Both the position numbers and the translations under genes were made by a program. DNA of 64,000 nucleotides from Lutraria lutraria (lineage: Eukaryota > Mollusca > Bivalvia > Venerida > Mactridae): positions 33,680,399 through 33,744,398 of the forward strand of contig OZ026841.1 in NCBI GenBank assembly GCA_964023205.1, read 5' to 3'. The notes under the pieces were generated by a model. It saw nothing but the letters and a program-made list of their open reading frames with translations, did not search any database and was not told the DNA's origin. Below are positions 34,270 to 47,489 of this stretch, piece by piece (the stretch's first letter is position 1; each line of letters begins with the position of its first letter).

Positions 34270-34515
34270 TTGGAGGAGTGCGTGGTCGAGTGCCTACGGT
34301 CAGTAACTATAATCACTATACCCCACTAGAGCTGGGACTTCAAATCTCACCCAGGTCCAGACAATTTCCACATGTTAGAAAGCTGTCCCGATTGTATACG
34401 GAACGTGGATGGTCTATGCAGGTAGACGCATGGGATCTACCCCCCCCCCCCCCTTGTTAAAACTGAAAAAAAGCGTAAAGTGAACCTAGCTGTTTGTGAG
34501 ACGTTAAACCCAATT
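34270..34515 (+). mobile_element. tRNA-derived SINE-like repeat, other family
   Basis: GCGTGGTCGAGTGCC (A-box-like) and GGGACTTCAAATCTC (B-box-like) spaced about 45 bp, then an unrelated body with a 15-base poly-C tract and a tail GACGTTAAACCCAATTGAAA. Only one copy is seen here. Confidence 0.45.
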
Positions 34516-34608
34516 GAAAAAAATATCGGTAAGTACATGTATCAAAGAATACCGCCCTATTTTTACAATCTTAGCACATTTTTTGTATTACCTTATTTTT
34601 TATAGCCC

Positions 34609-35396
34609 CGGTGTAACGTTTTCAAGCTCCCCATTTTTAAGGTTTCCCCTCAAAAACGTTTCCGGTCCCGGTAACATTAAAACGTTTTTCAAACTCCCTC
34701 CCCCGTTTTAATAATCACTCCCCGGTAACTTGAAAACGTTTTTAAACGCCTCCTCACACTATATTAATTCTTCATAAAGTCAACGTTTATATTTCAGGTT
34801 ATAAGTCATACTAAATGATTCACTGTCAACATTGTTTATTGATATATATATTCCTGTATTTCTAAACTGGATTTACGTAATAATTATTTGTTAAAGTTAT
34901 GGTATCTTATTAGGGTCATTGATACACCTTGTTCAATTAATGAACAATAATGCCTGACCTGACCTTTGCAATTCCACGAGATATTCGCAGAATCTCCCAA
35001 ACACACACATAAGAGAAAATCATTTAAAATTAATATTCATTATCAACGTATGACCGTATTATTTGATAAATAATAAAGATTATAAATAATCCTGAAAACT
35101 CTCTCTTTATTTTGCAAAATGCAAAATCCAAACCGTCTGTGATGGGGATTGAACTCACTTTATGGTTCCTAAATAACATAATACATGTTGTGTTTGTAAT
35201 CTCCTTATTCGTGTGCAAACTCTCTCTTATTATGAATTTTCAAATTATTACCCGGTGGTAATCAAAGCGCCCCCGGGGTAACATGAAAACGTTTTTAGAT
35301 TACCGGGTAGGGCATTTGAAAATGGAGGGGGTAATCTCAAAACGTTTTAAGTTACCGGGGGTAACGTGAAACGGGTGGAGCTTGAAAACGTTACAC
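34609..35396. mobile_element. 788-bp terminal-inverted-repeat element rich in AACGTTTT
   Basis: The left end CGGTGTAACGTTTTCAAGCT is matched exactly in inverted form at the right (35377-35396 region). Both sub-terminal zones repeat GTAAC and AAACGTTTTT words several times in inverted sense: left 34620-34745, right 35245-35370. The centre is AT-rich and carries no transposase. No target duplication is obvious. Confidence 0.7.
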
Positions 35397-35397
35397 C

Positions 35398-37331
35398 GAC
35401 AGTGTTTTCATATTATCTTAACTAAACATATTTATAATGATGAAAAGTGAGAAACGTGCTTTAAATCATTTAGACAAAAATGATGATATCAATCACTCAA
35501 ACAGTTGATGTCACAATGAGTCATTGTACAATTTACCGTTCAAAAAAATACACATGGATGTGTTAATTAACATAACGCGGTTTCACAATTTTCTAAACGA
35601 TGTAAAAGTTCAGTAAAACTGCAAATAATGTGATTCTGATGTTTTACAGAAACCTAAACAAGTAATAGGAGCGTAAATAGGATGGTTCCTTTTTATAAAT
35701 TATGTGTTTTTATTCTTCCTGTACATTCACAGGTCGAATTTAGAGACAAGATTTGAGCATTTATTCTTCCTATTTCATAAAATAAATTGTAAGCACTTGA
35801 AGAAAGATGTTAAAAGCCATCAAGGTTTCAAGTACTAACTTTCCAAGCTCTCTCTCGGAACCAGCTTGCACATTTCTTTTATTTAAACGTTCTTGAATAA
35901 TTAATTGGACCTCTTGAATGTTCTTTTCACATTTGTTCAACACACTTCTTACATAATTTAATATTTTTTTTTATTTACCGTACTTTTATAACGGTACGCC
36001 ACATGTTAACGACATTATAGAATAAAGGAAAACGTTGGTGACGTCCTGTCGCGTGCAACTGACTTCCGGTAGTTTGAAAGTCTCTGAACTTTCTGGGGCA
36101 CAAAGACATAACTGTACTAGGTTATTATCCGAATTTCTTTTAGTTGTAAGAGGTTGACATAATTTTTAAGATGTAAGCTAAAACTATATTTCTGGGATTA
36201 TTATACTTTTATTACTTCCTCAATTTGTATAGGTAAGACCATTCTAAAAAATGTTGGATTGCGAATACTAGTACGTGATCCAAACTTTTAACTATGTCTA
36301 TAGGTAAGCAGACATGTTTGTTAACATTAAGAATACTGAAAAAGCTGGACTGAAGAAGGATTGTTTTTTTACTAACTTATCGTAAAATAATTTTCTCGGA
36401 TTTTTTTAATCTGTAGTAAACCAAATATTGTTTAAGTATAACCTAATCAAAGATAATTAAAATCATGAGCACGTTTTGAAAAAAAATGAGATCATGGGAA
36501 TAAATCCACAGTACAAGTTTATCTGACTGTAAACATTATTTTCTATAAACACACATTATAGCAGATTGTCCAAATATTCGTACCAATTAAGATGATTTAA
36601 GTTTTGAAATTAAATAATTAAACTTTATGGATAATTTAATCGGTCCGACTAAAGATGAATTTAATACAGAGTAGGGAGACATTTAACATTACTCAGATCT
36701 GCCTGATGATTCCTTAATTATCTAGGCGGTACACGGAGGCTTTCCCAGCTTAATTTTATGGTAACATCTTTATTAGATGTGCGCGCTCTCGCATTCCTTC
36801 CTGTCAGTTAAAACCCTGCATTTATAATTTTTTCAAACGATGCACTCCCCATTCTGTTACTTGGCTATAAACGTTCAATTATCGAGCAAAAAGAATCGTT
36901 GAAATCAGTAATGAACATAATTAAAACAAACGCGAATGCCACTCAAAAATGAGCCGTTTTTCTGTGTGGGTAAACGGGAAAAGTCGATTCATCTTTACTG
37001 GTATACATGAGTTTATAGTTAAGTATTTAACCGATGATTAGTACTCTTCCATATACAAAGGTTGTTTTGTTCAAGGTTTGCCATTCTGTGTGTAATGATT
37101 AATAGTTCAGATGCCACTAATTGTAGATGTTGTTTTAAAATTATTCCATTTGGATTTACAATTATTATGACATTTAGTTATATGAGTTTATGCATATTCA
37201 ATTTATCAAATATATTTCGATGAGACGTGAATTTTCTACAACAATTTTTAAAAAATATGTTCATCATTTGAGAGTTTTATACTAATTTTATCATGCTGCT
37301 TTGCTGCAGACGTTGATGCTGTTCTAGAATT
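35398..37331. other. Intergenic, no gene seen
   Basis: AT-rich, with no exon or RNA gene supported and no strong tandem repeat. Confidence 0.5.
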
Positions 37332-37359
37332 AGCTGCTGCTGCTGATGATGATGATGAT

Positions 37360-37396
<37 letters not shown>

Positions 37397-37678
37397 TTGC
37401 TGCTGCTGATGATTGTGTTGTTGTTGTCGTTGTCGTTGTCGTTGTTGGTGTTGGTGGTGGTGGTGGTGGTGGTGGTGCTGCTGCTGCTGCTGCTGTTGTT
37501 TTTGTTATTGTTTTTGCTGTTGTTTTACTTGTTGTTTTAGCTGTTGTTGTTGTTGTTTTAGATTGTACTGTTGTTGTTATTGTTGTTGTTGTTGATGATG
37601 ATTTAGATGTTGCTGTTGATTTAGCTGTTGATTTAGTTGTTGTTGCTGATTTAGTTGTTGTTGCTGATTTTGTTGTTG

Positions 37679-37713
<35 letters not shown>

Positions 37714-37752
37714 TTTGTTGTTGTTGTTGACTTTGTTGTTGTTGTTGTTGCT
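37332..37752. repeat. Compound GCT/GTT triplet repeat, 420 bp
   Basis: Interleaved GCT, GTT, GAT, GTC and GGT triplets, including GCT runs of seven or more (about 37368-37395 and 37686-37712). The strand complement is CAG/CAA. Frames through it give poly-Leu, poly-Cys or poly-Val. No ATG context, splice site or flanking protein sequence supports translation. Confidence 0.95.
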
Positions 37753-39349
37753 ATTTTTTATCTAATGTTGATTGAAATTCAATACCTAAGAATAGCAGAC
37801 TGTCTTATGTTGAGTTGTGAATGTATTTTGTATATATTTGTGGTGGGTTGAAGGACACTTCATATTATCTTGAATTAATGCGGAGGTGAATATATTGGGC
37901 GTTTTGAATTAGAAGAGAACACTACTCGAGCAACAAAACAGAAAAACAATTCAACCGTCAAAATGTTATTCTATAAAACAGAACACATAATTGCTAACAA
38001 TGCTTGAACAAGGCGTACTAAACATATTGAAAATGACAAAAATTAGAAAATATTCTTTCATGTAAATTTTTCATGGACGGATAGTTAATGTTGCCAGTGC
38101 ACGTACGAATTAATGCAGTATTTTAAGATTTGATTTTATAACCAGAAAAGTTTATTGGAATTTTTGAGGTGATCACATTTTATGTTTAGCTCTTATTTGT
38201 AGCAAAAAGTCTCCACGTTAAAGTCTTATGGCTGCATTTTATTATACTAAAGCCGCCGTAAGCGTTTCAATTTTTTTATCTTTGTAAAAAATCAGTAGAA
38301 TGATATCCTTGAACCTATCTTCATTAAGCGAACGGGGGGTAAGATCGGGAACCAGTATCATGCCTAACCATACTGTCGAGAACTCGCATTAAACTTTCCT
38401 ATGATTATAGATTAATATGTAAGATAGTGTTATTTTTGCTATATAAAATGTACAATCGAGACAAAACTAATATCTTAAAACTGATGTTTCACAGATAGGC
38501 GGTACACAAGACTGAATTTAAACGAGCAGTACATTGTTCTGCCTCAGGCATAGTTTGTGAAGCTGTTTTATCGTAACTGAGACTAAATCGTTTCGGTGGC
38601 ATTTCGCGTATGTAATTTATTCATAAGAGCAAATTGTGACGTCTTTTGTCAATGAGTTTTAATTAGGTCTTTTCGGGACATGCATTTTAGCATCAACCGC
38701 TTACATACCACGTGACCACAATAACGATGACGTTCATGGCAGATTGGCGTTCGATGTTATCACCGAGTTACCGATTTCATACGATTTCATGAAAAAGTAC
38801 CAAATGATTTGCGCTGACACCAGGCGTTCGATTCTTATCATTAGTGTATAACTGTTTGGACATTTGTATTTTATAGTTATTCTAAGTGTATACCAGTTCT
38901 TCAAGCACAGATTGACATTAATGGATACTGGCATGAACAGTTAAAATGTGCATTTTACAACATGATGAAATGTCATATTGTATATGATGGTGATCTTGAG
39001 GCTGCCAGTCAATGCACAAATATATTATATTATTTTTTATACTATTTCAATTTGTGCACGTGTCGCCAAACCGTAGAATTATACTTTGACAGTAAAGTGG
39101 AGTGTCAATGAAGGACGCAATTTAGGGTTTTTTAAATGCAAAATCTAATTGATAAATATCATCGTCTGGTTTCGTGCTGGTTGACAACAGACGCCATCAT
39201 TTAATACCAACATGCAATTTTATACCATTTAATTGTAAACAGCGGTTGCAACCAAAATATGTACTATTACATAACAGAACTGAACTTCATTTCAAACGTG
39301 TGACACTTTACAGCGTAAAATATGTTGTTTGTGTGTTAATCTGAATTGT
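37753..39349. other. Intergenic, no gene seen
   Basis: No gene, RNA gene or defined repeat is supported. Confidence 0.45.
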
Positions 39350-39672
39350 ACGCTTCATGCGACAGCTACGGTCATTTCAGATCTGCCCTTCTGATAGCGG
39401 AAATAAGATACGGGAAAACACGACCAGATACATCCTTACTTTTATTTCGAAACATTTAGTTATGTTTATTTCGAACCCATTGTAAAGCACAGATACACGC
39501 CTTGTCCGTTTCTGGTAATTCTCTGAACACAGTATTGGGCTCGGAAGTTGGGATGCGAACACTGACAAGGCGGGAGAAAGATAGGAAGGCTGTGCCGAGA
39601 TTCGAACCCTTATTTTTTTCGATTTTGATAGTTCAGCACGTTACCGCTAGACCACCGACCCAACCAGTCAAA
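39350..39672 (-). mobile_element. tRNA-derived SINE, family B, minus orientation, near complete
   Basis: On the minus strand the head reads GGTCGGTGGTCTAGCGGTAACG (A box) then GGGTTCGAATCTC (B box). The body is TCAGTGTTCGCATCCCAACTT and GTATCTGTGCTTTACAATGGG. The tail is CTGAAATGACCGTAGCTGTC. Body and head match the copy at 44090-44318. Confidence 0.75.
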
Positions 39673-40914
39673 TGCACACATACATATTAAACATCAATTA
39701 AGTGATTTTATAAGTAACACACATATTAATGCTTTCATTTTTTACATAACATCTGTAAAAAAAATTAAAGAATTCATTACATAATGTATATAGGTCTAGC
39801 TAAATTCTAAAACTTAGTTACGGCTCTTCCCGAGTTACTCTTATTCAATAATCACACAATTAAAAAGTGCTGTATTATAGTTGATGGCAATGAGTTTATT
39901 TGATTACAATGATTTAACAAAATACAAAAGTAAATTTTGAGATTCGAAAATGAGCTTAGCAGACAAGGCCTACAACACAAATATGACATTCTAACGATCT
40001 AGTGTACTAAACATCAAGGACTGGGGTTAATATCAGTTTTTGTACACATGTATTTAGTGAAATATCTAACATATCTTTTATACGTTTCTTCGAAAAAATA
40101 TTGTTTCGCAAATATTTGACTCTATTGACACGCACATCGCACCAATGTCGAGAAAAACATCATAAAATGTCAATGAATGTATTGATTATGAAGACGTTGT
40201 AGATTACTCTGCAGATGACGTTCAGAAATTTAATCAAATACAAATTGAAGCGTGAAAAATTTCACATGTTATTTTTGTAGCATATTATTTCAGTTTGTAA
40301 GTCTGCACAAGTTCGTTTATATTCGCTCTTCAATTTAATTAGTTACTATAAGAACGGTTCTTGAAAATCACTTGTATCGTGCTAAAATTCTACGCCGTAA
40401 TTTTTTTTTGTTTTTATACTTCGTTCATCTGTTGCAGTATACATAAAAAGCCTAAAAATTCCATTGCTTAGTAATAACTAGGATATTCTTAACTTCATAT
40501 ATCATTTTTACGACACAAAAAGCTATAATGTACCACGTGAGTTTCCAATGACAAATGTGTGTTCCTGAGCATCATACTCTCATTACATCTGGACAGGTAT
40601 GTCTCTGGTACTTAGGGGTACAAACATTATACGTTTATTTTTAGACGTCAAAAGTTGTGGGTCAAATACGATCCTTAGTGTTAATAAGTCAAAGATTCAG
40701 GAACTTTTCCTACTATTGTGACAGCAAATTTGACCCATTGGAACTAAGTCTCAAGAGTTAGAAGACTTATTTTACAAATTTCAAGAGTTAAATTACCATT
40801 TTAAGGATCAAATGAAATCCTTGATTCATCAACCTTGTCTGACCGATACCTTTTATGGGAGACATCACATGCATTGTAGAATTAGTCCCCTTCCTTATGT
40901 TGGAACTGTGTGTT
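39673..40914. other. Intergenic, no gene seen
   Basis: AT-rich with no exon-like frames. Confidence 0.45.
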
Positions 40915-41010
40915 TGTTTATTTGTTGTTTAACGGCCCAATTCGAAAGCTAAGATCATTTCAGAGGGAGAGAAGACCAGGCATTTATATCACTACTGCAA
41001 ATGTTGGAAT
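40915..41010 (-). mobile_element. SINE family B tail fragment
   Basis: TGTTGTTTAACGGCCCAATTC, GATCATTTCAGAG and ACCAGGCATTTATATCACTA are shared with 43755-43865 and, in part, with the tail of 39350-39672. Confidence 0.5.
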
Positions 41011-42479
41011 AAACAAAGAACTTTCCAGATATCATTTAGAAACCTGAAATTAATGATGGTGCAAAACTACAAATGTATCATTACTACATTATACTTATCT
41101 AAATATCTTCGTTCATTTCCCTGAAAACATTTTTATTCAATCGTCATTTGTCGTTGTGGGGTCTTTAATAGATTCGAAAAATATCATATAATCAAGCAAA
41201 TCAACTAATTGATCAAATGCAATATGTTGTAATAACTTAATTATCAATATTCCAATAAAAGGATGAACTATGCATACAATGCTGTGGAGTACTTACCAAG
41301 CCATTATTTTCAGCAACATCATAGAAAATAGTGCCACATGAGACACTGGTAATCAAATGCTTCATTCTCCCATGTTTTATACAACAAAACATGAACGATG
41401 GGCCGTAAAATGAATAATAATTTCTACATTTATACTAATGACAGAAGGTTATTGTTTCATTCTTTCACATCACAGCCCTTATTATAACCGACAGCTGTGC
41501 TATACCAGTCATTGTATTACTGCCCACTTATATTTAATGTATTACTCACTTAAACACAGCCCATTACTTCCCCCTTTACCTTAAACATAGTAATAATATA
41601 TTAGATACCACAGTCCTTTATGTACCACAAATGTTATGCCGAAGCAAACGATGCAGGCAGTATTAAAAGCAATGTTTTATGTTAATGAATTACGCAGCTT
41701 ACGTTACGATTTTATAATACGTAATAATTGGGGAGATCGTTGTGAACCGTTCTATTTGGGTTTTTTTTTTGGGGGGGGACACACATAATAGTAAACCAAG
41801 CCGCGTTTGAAAGCCATCACGTAGAGATCAATGTCTGTCCACACTGATCCGTGGGATATACTTCGAAAGGGGAGACAACTCAATGTGACGGTAGAAACAA
41901 AGAGCCAGCAATGTCAACATGTACAATAAAATAAACAACACCCGATCGTCAGTGTGGAACATGATGCTGGCAACCATCAACACTATATAGTTGTAATGGC
42001 ATACAGTAAGTTTATGTAACCTGGCTGTTTTGTCTCAGTGAACTATGATATGCTAGTCTCCATTGGCCCTAACCAATGTCCCTAAGATTTAGTATGTTAC
42101 TCAGGGATATATCAACCAGTAATCTGAAGAATATAAAATTTGGTCAAATCAAAACTGAGACTGGAAATGTCAAACTACTCGGAACTGTACACAAGACACA
42201 AGACAATATAAAACACTGTATTAGTAGTTCGTGACCCTCCACAAAGGGATGGTACAATTGTAACATCACTTCCTGTGACATTGATTGACGGCAGGTAAGG
42301 CCATTCCATAGACTCGTTCAAACTAAGGTATGTTTCATTCATACTTTACTAGATATTTGGACCAAGCTTCTTGGTAAGTTCAAACTTATCTATTTTACAT
42401 CGATTGTAGAGCAAGTTCTTACAACTATCAGGTAGTCTTAATACAACTACCTGCAACAACTAACTACTCTCGATGACTG
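41011..42479. other. Intergenic, no gene seen
   Basis: Contains a T8-G9 homopolymer pair near 41761-41778. No gene is supported. Confidence 0.45.
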
Positions 42480-42540
42480 CTTGCGGGATTCGAACCCGTA
42501 ACCTCCGGGTTAGGAGTCCGACATAATGGTGGATGCCACA
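42480..42540 (-). pseudogene. tRNA-Arg(CCT)-like remnant
   Basis: On the minus strand GGACTCCTAACCCGG looks like an anticodon arm with CCT at the loop centre. It is followed at tRNA spacing by ACGGGTTCGAATCCCGC, a good B box and T arm. The D arm is weak and the acceptor stem does not pair, so it is a tRNA pseudogene or isolated SINE head, not a working tRNA. Confidence 0.45.
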
Positions 42541-42574
42541 AAGACGCAATTATTTTTTTACGAAAGAAACGTAA

Positions 42575-42745
42575 TGAAAAAACATCCTTATGAACGACAT
42601 AATGTGGTCTTTATTGCCAGGTGACCTTTATTCCGAGGTCATTTCGATTCAATTAATCTATGACAAATTTTAAAAGAATAGTCTTTATTCAAAGGGTTAC
42701 CTTTCATCGGAGGTAGCCTTTTATAACACAGGTCTATAATTATAT
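42575..42745. mobile_element. TACAGTCAAAC MITE family, copy 3 (degraded ends)
   Basis: Retains TGTGGTCTTTATTGCCAGGTG-ACCTTTATTC, a GGGTTACCTTTCATCGGAGG stretch and ACACAGGTCT near the right end. Terminal bases have decayed. Confidence 0.6.
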
Positions 42746-43754
42746 TTGACCCAGAAATAAATTTTAAGAATGGAGATCAGCACAAGTGCTATGTAAACAG
42801 TACGTATTATAGTTCAGTAATTATTTGTCATCATAATATAAAGTGTAGGTTCATCATTCTACAATTTATTATTCTTGTGAATTAATTCCACGATGCAGTA
42901 ACAAATTGCGAACTTAATATCTAATTCATACACAATGTGTTTATCAGTTGATAGCGGAAAGAATGTAGAGGAATAATCGCAGAGTTTTATTCCAAAATTC
43001 GAAGACGTTATCAGCCATTTAAAATCATAATTAAGAATTTATCATTCCCATCTTATAATACGGTTTGTAAAATTTTATCCACGTAAATGAACTCGGCTCG
43101 ATACTATGTCTTTGATGCCCCAGGATTCGGGATAAGAAGAGACAAAAAGTAATGGGTAGGGGATAAAAGCCACATGCTCGTAGATAAAGTACGGTCTCAT
43201 TTAATGACGTACAGGTATTATATAATATGCATATTTCTGATTCGAACCGATTGTCAGAAAGATGTGTGAACGCCATGATGCTCATGACGTTAATGGTTGG
43301 GTAATTTCTTTAAAGATAATTAAGTTAGGTAAAAAACGATAGTACAATTAACTTGTCGTCGTCGGACTGTTCATTATCAACAATGGATATCACAAGACGC
43401 CATATTGTCTGTAATTTTTTACGTAACACCAAAAAATCAATCTGAATTGTATCTTTAAAAATCATTTGAAAATCATTATAATCTCATAATTATGTTGTTC
43501 GAAAAATACTGCACAAATATACTTGAATGACCATTCTTTGCAATTTATTTGTCGAATAAGAAAATTACGCATACATCAATAGTCAGATCTACGGACATCT
43601 TTAACAGATGAAGTGGACATATAATAATTCATTGGATTAAGAAATACGGTGTATTTAATCAAATGCTTTTAAATTCAGCACAATTCAAAATGTTGATCAG
43701 TGTTTACATAACGACAAATGCTGACTAAACCACCACTATTCCCCAAGACTATAC
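42746..43754. other. Intergenic, no gene seen
   Basis: No gene or defined repeat is supported. Confidence 0.45.
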
Positions 43755-43865
43755 CATTTTGTCTATTGTCTAACGACCTATTTGACAGCTATGGTCATTT
43801 CAGAGCCGCCACAGAGAGAGGTGAGTGAAGATACAGGAAAACCAGGCATTTATACCATTACGCTT
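43755..43865 (-). mobile_element. SINE family B tail fragment
   Basis: TTTGACAGCTATGGTCATTTC, GAGGTGAGTGAAGATACAGG and AACCAGGCATTTATACCATTA match the tail of the family B SINE and the 40915 fragment. It may belong with the head-body part at 44090-44318, separated by about 220 bp. Confidence 0.5.
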
Positions 43866-44089
43866 TATATTTGGTGCGAATTATAGACGATATTTAATGA
43901 ATTTAAAGTTCTGGTAATAGGTTTTCAAATAATTTCAGTAAGCGTCATCGTTTTGTTTTATTTTTTGTAGACGATTTTTTTCAAGACGGCGGATTTTAAA
44001 AATATAAAATTGACGACTTCTTGTTTTATTTTTATTTAATTTTGTGGTAAATTAGGGTCGGCGCTGCCGTAAAACAGAAAATAAAAACT

Positions 44090-44318
44090 GTTGGCCTTAC
44101 TTCGAATAGTTTTTCCTGGTTCTACATCGTGCCCGCTGTAAAGCACGATACACGGCTCGTTCATGTTCCGTGATAATTTTAGTACATGGTGCCGGTAGTT
44201 GGGGCGGAGACACTGAAAAGCGTACCTGAAATATCGGAAGCCGCGGAGTCGATATTCGAACCCACGATTTTTTATCGGTAGTCCAGCGCGTTACCACTAG
44301 ACCATTCAACTAAGATTT
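44090..44318 (-). mobile_element. tRNA-derived SINE, family B, head and body
   Basis: On the minus strand AATGGTCTAGTGGTAACGCGC (A box) and GTGGGTTCGAATATCG (B box) are followed by TCAGTGTCTCCGCCCCAACTA and GTATCGTGCTTTACAGCGGGC, matching 39350-39672. A 70-codon frame across it is an artefact. Confidence 0.75.
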
Positions 44319-45697
44319 TAAGGAAAACGGATGTATGGATAATCGCTGAATGAATAGTAGTATTCATTATTTAGTCATTATTTATACAATAATTTCTACT
44401 GACATCGATCTTTGTTATACATTTTTTTCTCTGTGAATCATTTACACACAGTATAAAGATATACTTTTATGAATAAAACACAAATGGTTAAGTATGCAGG
44501 CATTGACCATAGCTTATTATCTATTTCTTGAAATCATTTTAGCTCACACAAGTACAGAAACTTCAGCAAAACAATTCCACAAACATAGTTTAAGTACACT
44601 AATGTGGAACAAAGTTGGATTTAAAACATTATTTTGTTTGTGACAGTTATGTAGCGAACTGACTATTTTTATGTTTTACGTACCATTATATATTTTTTTC
44701 ATATTTATAATGCAAAGAAAAAAAAACGTGAAGAAAATCACGGTATATCGGTTATTTTTCACCGGGAAGTACCGGAACCAGCACCGTGACAGTATTAGTG
44801 AGAATGGAGCTTCAATCCAGTATACATGTACAATGTATGGTTATATTTTTAAAGACAAAACCAATGTTTAAAACACGTGGTGGTATCTCTTTGGGCGTAA
44901 CTTTTTAAGTTACAGGGAAAAAACTTGATTCCCATTGAAAACAACAAAAACAAAACAATAAAACAATGATCATTATCCTAATTCAAAGAAATAAAATATC
45001 AATTGGAAGAAATATATCAGAATCAGTGCAATAAGCAGGTTATAAGATACAGCGTTATAATACAAATACATCCTTTATCAACTCCTTATATGTACATTAC
45101 GATATACATGTCCCGTTCTTTTGTGACAGTTGGATTCAGCCCTCACTTATCACACAAACCGGAAGTAAGATGTTGATCCCTGATGGTACATGCCGGAAAC
45201 AGATTTCCTTAAAGTTAAGTATCATACAATGACTAACACTTAATGTCTTTGTCATTTAGTCACGTGACACCGGTATCCATCACGTGGTATTAGTATTCAT
45301 CTTCAATATATGATATAAATATATTTAACTGTGTGTCTATGAGATTGGACGATACGGAAAAATCGAGATTTGCGTGAAAATATTGTAGCCCCGCCCCGTC
45401 CTTCTGTCGTCTGACAAATCATACAGTCTTATAGATTTTGCGTACAATTGTCGTGATCAATAATATTTTCGAGACAATCCTTTAATCCATGCTTTTTCAA
45501 AAATAAAACAACAAAAACAACTGATTCTTGGGTATATATCAGCAAAGTTAATATGCTTTCGTCAGAACTGAAATATGTGTGCAGATGTGAACAAAATACC
45601 AAGTAATGAAAGTATGATCGACGCTGTACCAGTCGTTTATAGATTAATAAGCTATTTCTTATATTTTATATTCCGTGCAAACTTAGAATACCATGTA
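44319..45697. other. Intergenic, no gene seen
   Basis: AT-rich with no exon or RNA gene supported. Confidence 0.45.
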
Positions 45698-45865
45698 TAC
45701 AGTCAAAACTGTGTTAGTGACCATCTCCGAATTAAAGCCATCCTTTACATAAATGTTTTAAAAACAGTCAAAATAACACAACCACCTCCGAATAAAGCAC
45801 ACCTGTCAATAAAGTCCACATTTTGTCTTTCCCAAAGGTGACCTTTGTTCACAGGTTTGACTGTA
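45698..45865. mobile_element. TACAGTCAAAC MITE family, copy 4 (168 bp)
   Basis: Begins TACAGTCAAAACTGTGTTAG and ends CACAGGTTTGACTGTA. Contains CTCCGAATAAAG and AAAGGTGACCTTTG words. TA is present at both ends. Confidence 0.8.
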
Positions 45866-46355
45866 AATCATTGAGTATACTCTAAGTACGAAAAAGAGGA
45901 AAAAATAAACGGTACAAGTGCACACCTGCAGAGAAAACCAAAGCAAAAATCTAAATTTCCCATGATAAAATATTGAAGGCTTTTTTTTTTAGTAATAACT
46001 TTTGAAGAGTTTAGATTTTTACAGATATACGGAAGGAAATAAAACAGGTTGTTGATGCGTTATGACTTTCTACTAATTAATAGAATTTATCAATTAATTA
46101 ACCCTTTTTGTTGGTTTGAATGTGGCGAGCAGAAAACTTGAATCTGGTCGAGAATTCCATCATAATATGCTTATATTTCTAAATGACATCATACGACTGA
46201 ATCTTTTTCACATACCCATACAACCGGTAAGTATATTATTTTTAACAACAAGTACATTATTAAAACTTAAGTAAGCCTATCATAAAATGGCAAAATACTT
46301 CCTTGTCTAAAATGGCTTCAAAATGATAAACTGATAATTCAGTGTTTTCACATGA

Positions 46356-46614
46356 ACTGTAAAACTTGTGAAGAAAGACCAGCCATGGGAAATACAAAAC
46401 ATGCCCGTTATTAACAGGTGACCGTTATTCGGAGATGATGTGTTCTAAATAATAATTGACCTGTGTTTTATCACCCTGTGAATGAAGGCCATTATTTAAA
46501 TATTGTCATTAATTAGTTAGAGAAAAAAGTCCTACGAATAAAGACCACCTGTCAACAAAGGCCACGATTTGTCTTTCCAAAGGGTGACCTTTGTTCGCAG
46601 GATTGACGGTATAC
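46356..46614. mobile_element. TACAGTCAAAC MITE family, copy 5 (longer, compound)
   Basis: CTGTAAAACTTGTGAAGAAAG at the left and TGTTCGCAGGATTGACGGTA at the right, with two copies of the internal half, so it resembles the internally duplicated 15156 copy. Ends are diverged. Confidence 0.65.
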
Positions 46615-47489
46615 GTAGACACAAATTAAGCATGGCTTATACAAAAGGCTAATAAAATTTCACCATCGATTTGAATAATATATGTCCAGTTCCTAAGTTC
46701 AAACATGATTCCAGAATTTCTATAAGAAAATACTCATATTTTGGAAGCCCAATATTTACCTCTATACACAAGATGTACGGCCGGTGTTACTTCTAGACAG
46801 GGAGAATTATGTTTACTTTGATGTAGATAAAAAGGTCCTGTAAATCAGATGGCAAATCACAAGCTTGAATTATCATGTACTTAGTGACCTGTATTAGGCT
46901 GGGCTCATCAGCAGTATCTGTTGTCAACTTTATAGTGTACATGGCAATTAGCAGTCCTTTGTAATTGGACCTAAATCACCGATATGATTATATTCAGTTT
47001 TCGTGGTAACATCCCGGTCTGTATTCGATTTTCTCGGGTGAATGCATATTTAATAACAAAATATCCGCTTCGGGAATTATACTATGAACTGCAAAAAGCA
47101 AGTCACCCAATATAAATGAACAATATGTGGCATAAAAGATTGAAATATACGAAAATCCATAATATATGAAGAGTTAATCATGTTGATTTAGTGTCACTGG
47201 ACAAAAGAAATAGATTCGGTAGATTGGGAATCTTTATTTTCTGAACATACTCTTGTGATAATATTAGGTACGAATCATACTTGATATTTTCTTACTTTAG
47301 ATTATTATGCTTTTTGAAACTTCAGATACCAAATATTAGATTGGTCGGGTATTCGTAAATATGACTATATATATTTCTGGCCTTATATACTGCGAATTAG
47401 CAACGCACACACGTGAAAAGTTAGTTACATTTAAAATATGTTTGCATGAATGTAGCGCTACTTAAAGCAATGATATTTGGTTTTGTTTG
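46615..47489. other. Intergenic, no gene seen
   Basis: No gene or defined repeat is supported. Confidence 0.45.

Noticed and set aside
37346..37595. Poly-Leu and poly-Cys frames
   Set aside because: Out-of-frame readings of a GCT/GTT triplet repeat.
44097..44309. 70-residue minus-strand frame
   Set aside because: Lies wholly within a tRNA-derived SINE.
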